This document shows, in pieces, positions 59,650-64,000 of a DNA stretch of 64,000 nucleotides. The notes beneath the pieces were generated by a model, which had not been told where the DNA came from, searched no databases, and saw only the letters and a list, made by a program, of their open reading frames with translations. The DNA comes from Chloroflexota bacterium (GTDB lineage: Bacteria; Chloroflexota; Dormibacteria; Dormibacterales; Dormibacteraceae). Made by a program: the position numbers and the translations under genes. The first letter of the stretch is position 1. Each line of letters opens with the position of its first letter. The stretch covers positions 124,001-188,000 of the forward strand of contig VBDR01000025.1 of the NCBI GenBank assembly GCA_005882135.1. The letters run 5' to 3'.

Positions 59650-60882
59650 ATGGCCTATCGTTCGCGCATCACCGAGTCACTCATTCGCAGCCGCAGCGGA
59701 GGCCTCATCGCGGCGCTTGCGTTCGCGACGCTGGCGACGGGCCTGCTGGAGATCGCCGTTCCCCTCGAGCTGAGGCAGCTGCACGCCAGCCCGAACGAGA
59801 TCGGGCTGACGCTCGCGATGTTCGGGTTCGGGATGTTTGCGTTCGAGTGGGTGTGGGGCGTGGTCGCAGACCGCGTCGGGTACGGCGCGCCGCTGGTCGC
59901 GTCACAGCTGCTGTACGGCGCCTTCATCGTGTTGCTTTCGCGGGTTCAGTCGATACCGCTGATCGCAGTCGGCTACCTGCTCGCGTCGGGGATGATGGTC
60001 GCGGTCGGGCCGATCGCGCGCTCGTACCTGGGCACCACGCTTCATGCGCGCCTGCGTGCCACGGGCCTTGCCCTGCTCGCCTCCCAGTGGGTCATCGCCG
60101 AGGCGGTTGGCGCGGGCGTGGGCGGACAGCTGATCGACCGTTTTCCGATTCGTGACGTGATGCTTGCGGGCGCCGCACTGCCCGCCGTCTCGGCGGTGCT
60201 GGTGCTCTGGGTCTTTCGCGGTTACACGATCGCCGACCATCACGTGCGCATCAACGCCGAAAACGCGGCGGGCGAGGAAAGCTCCCGCGCGGGGCCGAGC
60301 GTGACGCACGTGCTGGCGATCACCGCCACGCTGGCCCTTCTGATCCAGATCGGCCTGGGCGGCGAGCTCGCCCTGCTTCCGCTTCTGGTCACCAACCACC
60401 TGCAGCTTTCGGCCGCGGCGGCGGGCGCCGCCATGCTGGCGGTCGGCCTCATCGGTGGCGTGCTGCTGGTGCCTGGAGGCAACGCTTCCGACCGCTGGGG
60501 TCGCAGGCCGACGATGGTCACCGGCGCTGCAGTTTCTGCGCTCGGTTTTGTCGTCTATGCGCTGGCAGGCAACTTTGCGCTCGTGATCGTCGGCGCCGCC
60601 ATCCGAGCCCTGGGGGCGTCGCTGATCTGGCCCGCGGCGACCGCCTGGGTCGCGGAATCCATGCCGCGCCGCCGGCACGCCTTCTACATGGGACTGTTCG
60701 GCGAGTTCGAGAACATCGGTGTCACCGTGGGGCCGATCGTGGGAGGGGTGGTGTGGTCGATCGCGGGGATCCAGGCGGCCTTCTACGCCTACGCCGTCGC
60801 CGCCGTGCTTGCGGCCGTTGTGGCTGCGCTAGCCGTGCGCCCGGCGTCACGTGCCGCAACCCCCGAACCGGTGCTGCCCTAG
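59650..60882 (+). CDS. MFS transporter
   Basis: 410 residues, 12 predicted membrane segments. The loop 2-3 motif VWGVVADRVGYGAPLV and its repeat in loop 8-9 VPGGNASDRWGRRPTMVTG are the MFS signature. It resembles the multidrug or sugar efflux group; a central 30-residue cytoplasmic loop (NAENAAGEESSRAGPS) follows helix 6. Substrate not predictable. Its stop shares the CTAG at 60879-60882 with the LacI remnant on the other strand. Confidence 0.88.
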   Translation: MAYRSRITESLIRSRSGGLIAALAFATLATGLLEIAVPLELRQLHASPNEIGLTLAMFGFGMFAFEWVWGVVADRVGYGAPLVASQLLYGAFIVLLSRVQSIPLIAVGYLLASGMMVAVGPIARSYLGTTLHARLRATGLALLASQWVIAEAVGAGVGGQLIDRFPIRDVMLAGAALPAVSAVLVLWVFRGYTIADHHVRINAENAAGEESSRAGPSVTHVLAITATLALLIQIGLGGELALLPLLVTNHLQLSAAAAGAAMLAVGLIGGVLLVPGGNASDRWGRRPTMVTGAAVSALGFVVYALAGNFALVIVGAAIRALGASLIWPAATAWVAESMPRRRHAFYMGLFGEFENIGVTVGPIVGGVVWSIAGIQAAFYAYAVAAVLAAVVAALAVRPASRAATPEPVLP

Positions 60883-61110
60883 CCGGCGCCTCGCCGCGGT
60901 GGCGCCGTGGTGTCGCGCACGACCAGCTCTGGCGCCAGCACGTGTCGCCGCGCCTGTGCGGATGGCTTTTCGATTCGCCGGATGACCGCTCGCATCGCCA
61001 TCTCACCGATCTGGTTTCTCGGCTGATGGATCGTCGTGAGCGAGATGTGCCGCAGGGCGGCGAGCGCGGTGTGGTCATAGCCGACGAGTGAGGCGTGGCG
61101 CGGAACATGG
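60879..61110 (-). pseudogene. LacI-family regulator remnant (C-terminal part only)
   Basis: Read leftward, the frame gives HVPRHASLVGYDHTALAALRHISLTTIHQPRNQIGEMAMRAVIRR and HVLAPELVVRDTTAPP before a TAG. This equals the last ~75 residues of LacI/GalR proteins (V-P-x-x-x-S-L-V-G-Y-D, S-L-T-T-I-x-Q-P, G-x-x-A, L-x-P-E-L-V-V-R-x-S/T). There is no start codon, HTH or sugar-binding N-lobe; upstream lies the double operator and the next gene. It is a truncated remnant rather than a working regulator. Confidence 0.75.
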
Positions 61111-61118
61111 ATACTGGC

Positions 61119-61144
61119 GGGAACGTTCCCGTGGGAACGTTCCC
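61119..61144. promoter_or_regulatory. LacI-type double operator, copies 3 and 4 (upstream of the sugar transport unit)
   Basis: GGGAACGTTCCC at 61119-61130 and again at 61133-61144, each a perfect palindrome, centres 14 bp apart. The core GGAACGTTCC is shared with the site at 57683. About 40 bp before the predicted start of the dehydrogenase gene. Confidence 0.75.
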
Positions 61145-61183
61145 ACGACTTTGGCCTGGTGCCGTCCGGGCTGGGAGAAGAAG

Positions 61184-62179
61184 CTGCACGTTGGGCTCGT
61201 AGGTACCGGAAGGATCGGCATGCTGCATGCCCGCACCCTCAAGGGGAGTCCCCTGGTGTCGACGCTCACCCTCGTCGATGCCGACCAGGGTCGGGCCGCG
61301 GCGGTCGCCGCGCAGGTTGGCGCCGCGCAGGCCGAGAGTCCGCAGGCCCTCCTCTCGGCGGGCGTGGATGCGCTGGTCATCGCCGCGGCCACCCCGGTCC
61401 ACGCCGAGCTGCTGCACATGGCGGCCGATGCCTCGGTCCCGACTTTTTGTGAAAAGCCCATCGCGCTCGACCTCGGGGCGACGGATGACGTCATCAGGCA
61501 CATCGAGCGCGTCCGGCTGTTCGTCCAGATCGGGTTTCAGCGCCGGTTCGACGCAGGCTATCGGGCGGCGCGCGAGGCATACGCTTCTGGAGCGCTCGGC
61601 GCCGTGCATGTCGTCCGGCTCGCCACCCATGATCCGGCTCCGCCCCCCGAGCAGTACATCGCGGATTCCGGCGGCATCTGGCGCGACCTCGCGATCCATG
61701 ACTTCGACATCGCCGCCTGGGTTCTTGGACGCCCGGTCGTCGAGGTCTTCGCTGCCGGGCAGGCGAACTCACCGCTGTTTGCCAGGCATCACGATGTCGA
61801 CGCCTCCTGCGCGACTCTGCGCTTCGAGGGCGGAATCGTCGGCGCGCTGACCGCGACGCGAAACGACCCCCGGGGCTACGACGTGCGCATGGAGCTGTTC
61901 GGCCTCCGCGACAGCGTGGCCGTGGGCTGGGACGGACGGACCCCGCTGCGGTCAGTCGAACCGGGTGTCGCCGCTCCGCCTCAGCCCGGCTACAGAGATT
62001 TCCTCGAGCGTTTCGAAGCTGCGTATCGTGCGGAGCTGGAAGCATTCCTGGGCGCGGTCGAAGAGGGCGCTGAGAGTCCTTGCTCGGTGGCCGACGCGCG
62101 GCGGGCGCTCGTCGTCGCGCTGGCCGCGGATTCCTCGATGCGGGAACGCCGTCCGGTGAGGGTGGACGATTTTTCATGA
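61184..62179 (+). CDS. Gfo/Idh/MocA-family oxidoreductase (4), inositol-dehydrogenase-like
   Basis: About 331 residues. HVGLVGTGRIGMLHARTL is the nucleotide motif, TFCEKPIALDLGA the E-K-P block and GGIWRDLAIHDFDIAAWVLG the dimer/active-site block with D and H; the overall length is near that of IolG. The start is uncertain: CTG 61184 has GGGAG at 61173-61177 upstream, TTG 61151 is an alternative. First gene of a rightward unit with the shortened IolE-like gene and a sugar ABC transporter, behind the double operator. Confidence 0.88.
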   Translation: MHVGLVGTGRIGMLHARTLKGSPLVSTLTLVDADQGRAAAVAAQVGAAQAESPQALLSAGVDALVIAAATPVHAELLHMAADASVPTFCEKPIALDLGATDDVIRHIERVRLFVQIGFQRRFDAGYRAAREAYASGALGAVHVVRLATHDPAPPPEQYIADSGGIWRDLAIHDFDIAAWVLGRPVVEVFAAGQANSPLFARHHDVDASCATLRFEGGIVGALTATRNDPRGYDVRMELFGLRDSVAVGWDGRTPLRSVEPGVAAPPQPGYRDFLERFEAAYRAELEAFLGAVEEGAESPCSVADARRALVVALAADSSMRERRPVRVDDFS

Positions 62180-62700
62180 AGGTCGCGGGTGCACCGATCT
62201 CCTGGGGCGTGAGCGAGCTCGAGCGCGAGGCGTCGGCGCTGGCGGCCTCGAGCGCGGAGGTGCTCGTCCCCGAAGATATGGAGACGTTTCTGGAAATGAC
62301 GCAGGTCGACCTGTGTCTGGACACGGGCCACGTTTTCCTGGGGGGCGCGGATCCCGTCGCGATCGCTCGCGACGCGGGCGCCCGGGTGAGACACGTCCAC
62401 CTCAAAGACGTCGACGCGGAGCTCGCCGAGCGGTTCCAGGCGAGGAAGATCTCCTATGCCGAGGCGGTGCGGCGCGGCCTCTACAGGCCGCTTGGCCTGG
62501 GCGACCTCGACATCGAGTCGGTTTACGGCCGGCTGCAAGCCGCCGGCCATCGGGGCTGGTACGTGCTCGAGCAGGACACGGCGCTTACTGCTGAGCCCGA
62601 ACCGGGAGCGGGACCTGTCGCGGCGGCGCGGCAGAGCCTTGAGTATTTTCGTCACATTGCCAGCGCCAAGCTGTCCACCAGCGCATCCAAGGAGGAGTGA
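62176..62700 (+). CDS. IolE-like TIM-barrel protein with two internal in-frame deletions
   Basis: 174 residues instead of about 290-300. MKVAGAPISWGVSE is a standard IolE start, but instead of the next ~60 residues it jumps to LEREASALAASSAEVLV, and a second gap of similar size lies before DMETFLEMTQVDLCLDTGHVFLGG. The rest is intact: VRHVHLKDVDAELAERF, GLYRPLGLGDLDIESVY, GWYVLEQDTAL. The first metal-ligand Glu and surrounding strands are missing, so activity is doubtful. ATG 62176 overlaps the dehydrogenase stop (ATGA), so the frame is translated. Confidence 0.75.
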   Translation: MKVAGAPISWGVSELEREASALAASSAEVLVPEDMETFLEMTQVDLCLDTGHVFLGGADPVAIARDAGARVRHVHLKDVDAELAERFQARKISYAEAVRRGLYRPLGLGDLDIESVYGRLQAAGHRGWYVLEQDTALTAEPEPGAGPVAAARQSLEYFRHIASAKLSTSASKEE

Positions 62701-62705
62701 ACGAG

Positions 62706-63701
62706 ATGAGTCGGTTTCGGGTGGTCATCGGGTTGGCTGCCTTGTGCATTGTGGCCGCGGCATGCGAGAGCGGGACGCCCAGCTCCAACACGTCGCCGTC
62801 CGCAGCTGCATCCGGCAGCAGCTACCGCTTCTACTTCGTGACCCACGGTGACAACGGCACGTTCTGGTCGGTCGTGCAGAAAGGTGAGAGCCAGGCTGCC
62901 ACTGACCTCGGCGTTTCGGTCAACTACCAGGGCAGCAACAACGACGACAACCAGGAATGCCAGTTCATCAGCGCCGCGGTGACCGCGAAGCCCGACGGCC
63001 TCGTCGTCTCTCCGCACAGCCAGACCGTCCTCGACTGCGCCAAGCAAGCCGCTGGACAGGGCATTCCGCTGATCTTGATCAACAACTGCGGCACGACAAC
63101 CAGCGGCCAGAGCTACATCGCATACTCAGGTGCGCTCACCTGCGTCGGCCAGCCTGAAACGGCTGCGGGCCAGCAGGCTGGGATCAGGCTCAAGGCGGAT
63201 GGCGGCCACAAGCTGCTGTGCGTGATCCACGAGGCCACGAGCACGAGCCTGCGCGACCGCTGCGCCGGCGCCAAGACCGGCTTCGGCGGCAGTGAATCGG
63301 ACCTCGTCATCGACAACGCCAAGTCCAACGTCTCGTCGGCGACGGCCACCCTTCAGGCGAAGCTCAGCGCTGACAAATCGATCGACGCCATCCTCGCGCT
63401 CGACCCCGACGTCGCCAAGAACATCGTGGAGGCCGCCGTCACGGGCGCGAGCTCAACCGCGAAGATCGCGACCTTCGACATCAGCACCGGCGTCATCGCG
63501 GACATCCAGTCGGGCAAGATCGACTTCGCCGTCGACCAGCAGCAGTACCTGCAGGGTTACCTGCCGATCGTCTTCCTCAAGCTGTTCAAGCAGAATGCGA
63601 ACACCGTCGGCGGTTTCGACACCGTCAAGAGCGGCCCGGGCATCGTGGACAAGAGCAATGCCGCCACGGTCGCCAGCCTTGCCGGCAAAGGCACTCGATA
63701 G
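62706..63701 (+). CDS. sugar ABC transporter substrate-binding lipoprotein
   Basis: 331 residues from ATG 62706, with AAGGAGGA at 62689-62696. Lipobox near residues 17-20 (VAAAC), followed by a Ser/Thr/Pro linker (SGTPSSNTSPSAAASGSS). The binding domain is a periplasmic-binding-protein type 1 fold, as in ribose or myo-inositol receptors: YFVTHGDNGTFWSVVQKG, DGLVVSPHSQTVLDCAKQA, IPLILINN, and DAILALDPDVAKNIVEA. Its ligand is probably a pentose or inositol-type polyol given the dehydrogenases before it. Separated from the permease gene by a strong hairpin. Confidence 0.9.
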   Translation: MSRFRVVIGLAALCIVAAACESGTPSSNTSPSAAASGSSYRFYFVTHGDNGTFWSVVQKGESQAATDLGVSVNYQGSNNDDNQECQFISAAVTAKPDGLVVSPHSQTVLDCAKQAAGQGIPLILINNCGTTTSGQSYIAYSGALTCVGQPETAAGQQAGIRLKADGGHKLLCVIHEATSTSLRDRCAGAKTGFGGSESDLVIDNAKSNVSSATATLQAKLSADKSIDAILALDPDVAKNIVEAAVTGASSTAKIATFDISTGVIADIQSGKIDFAVDQQQYLQGYLPIVFLKLFKQNANTVGGFDTVKSGPGIVDKSNAATVASLAGKGTR

Positions 63702-63717
63702 ACTGAATCGGAGCTGA

Positions 63718-63747
63718 TCACCGGGCCGGTCGACTCCGGCCCGGTGA
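63718..63747 (+). terminator. hairpin between binding-protein and permease genes
   Basis: TCACCGGGCCGG (63718-63729) pairs perfectly with CCGGCCCGGTGA (63736-63747) around TCGACT; no T tract follows and the permease ribosome binding site GGGGAG (63752-63757) comes next. Likely partial terminator or 3'-stabiliser of the binding-protein message. Confidence 0.65.
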
Positions 63748-63766
63748 CATCCGGGGAGCGCAAAAG

Positions 63767-64000
63767 ATGAGCGTGGCAAGCACCCAGCCCCGTCCGAGTC
63801 CGGCCCCCCAACAGGCGGGCGCGGGGCGGGACGAGCGGCTGGCCGGCGTCAGCGTTCTGGTGCGCCTTCTGCAGCGCCCCGAGCTGGGGGCCCTGATCGG
63901 CGCCCTCGCGGTTTACCTGCTTTTCGCAAGCGTCGACGCCACGCCAGGACACCTGTTCACCTCGATCGCGGGCATGCAGAACTGGACCGACGCCGCCTCG
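63767..64000 (+). CDS. sugar ABC transporter permease, N-terminal part (partial at window end)
   Basis: 78 codons to the end of the window, no stop yet. MSVASTQPRPSPAPQQAGAGRDERLAGVSVLVRLLQRPELGALIGALAVYLLFASVDATPGHLF looks like the beginning of RbsC/branched-chain-type permeases: a disordered Pro/Ala-rich start, then R-x-P-E-L-G-A and a first hydrophobic helix. ATG 63767 follows GGGGAG at 63752-63757. It probably pairs with the binding protein at 62706 and with an ATPase gene outside the window. Confidence 0.8.
   Translation, partial: MSVASTQPRPSPAPQQAGAGRDERLAGVSVLVRLLQRPELGALIGALAVYLLFASVDATPGHLFTSIAGMQNWTDAAS

Noticed and set aside
60722..61699. Long leftward reading frame opposite the MFS end and dehydrogenase gene
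   Set aside because: It is in a different frame from the LacI remnant, has no family match, and lies antisense to a well-supported dehydrogenase.

Overview
This is a very GC-rich, densely coded chromosomal stretch with about 68 genes, many of them overlapping by ATGA or TGATG. It has no rRNA, tRNA, CRISPR array, IS element or phage. Deazaflavin-type (DUF385) and luciferase-like folds, an ECF41 sigma factor, two ferredoxin-linked FDH-type membrane genes, MoxR/DUF58/VWA genes and several Gfo/Idh/MocA-plus-TIM-barrel sugar genes suggest a free-living soil bacterium of the Terrabacteria (Dormibacterota/Chloroflexota or a deep actinobacterium-like lineage). That assignment is inference from gene content only.

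Layout. 1-6.9 kb: end of a LuxR-type regulator, small stress or unknown proteins, a NUDIX hydrolase, a site-2 protease, cytochrome bd oxidase cydAB and a HAD phosphatase. 6.9-9.8 kb: an ECF41 sigma factor divergent from a DUF385-MFS fusion, each preceded by a near-consensus ECF41 promoter. 9.9-19.7 kb: a secreted Asp-box protein, a tandem repeat, HtpX-like protease, YceI, a sulfite-oxidase-like enzyme, ferritin-VIT1 iron exporter, a class A beta-lactamase-like protein and a MurI-like protein lacking both catalytic cysteines. 19.7-32.1 kb: one long leftward operon of ABC transporter, MoxR ATPase, DUF58 and VWA membrane proteins. 32.2-35.3 kb: a baeRF-type protein, thioesterase and transaldolase. 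35.4-42.1 kb: a formate dehydrogenase operon whose catalytic subunit needs UGA to be read as selenocysteine. 42.1-47.4 kb: mixed genes, including a second selenoprotein, a DsbA/FrnE-like protein with a U-P-W-C active site, and a pseudouridine kinase/glycosidase pair. 47.7-64 kb: a carbohydrate (inositol-like) catabolic region with four Gfo/Idh dehydrogenases, three TIM-barrel isomerase/dehydratases, an aldolase, a FAH-family enzyme, permeases and the start of a sugar ABC transporter.

How it works together. The two UGA-containing genes each carry a 7-bp stem with a 5-nt loop 11-13 nt after the UGA, so the organism should make selenocysteine; the selA/B/C/D genes are not in this window. Formate oxidation would feed electrons through the ferredoxin-like subunit and an NrfD-type anchor to quinone, and cytochrome bd could be one terminal oxidase. 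In the catabolic region, copies of a GGAACGTTCC palindrome stand before three separate transcription units, which suggests one LacI-type regulator. The only LacI-type sequence here is a truncated C-terminal remnant beside the double operator.
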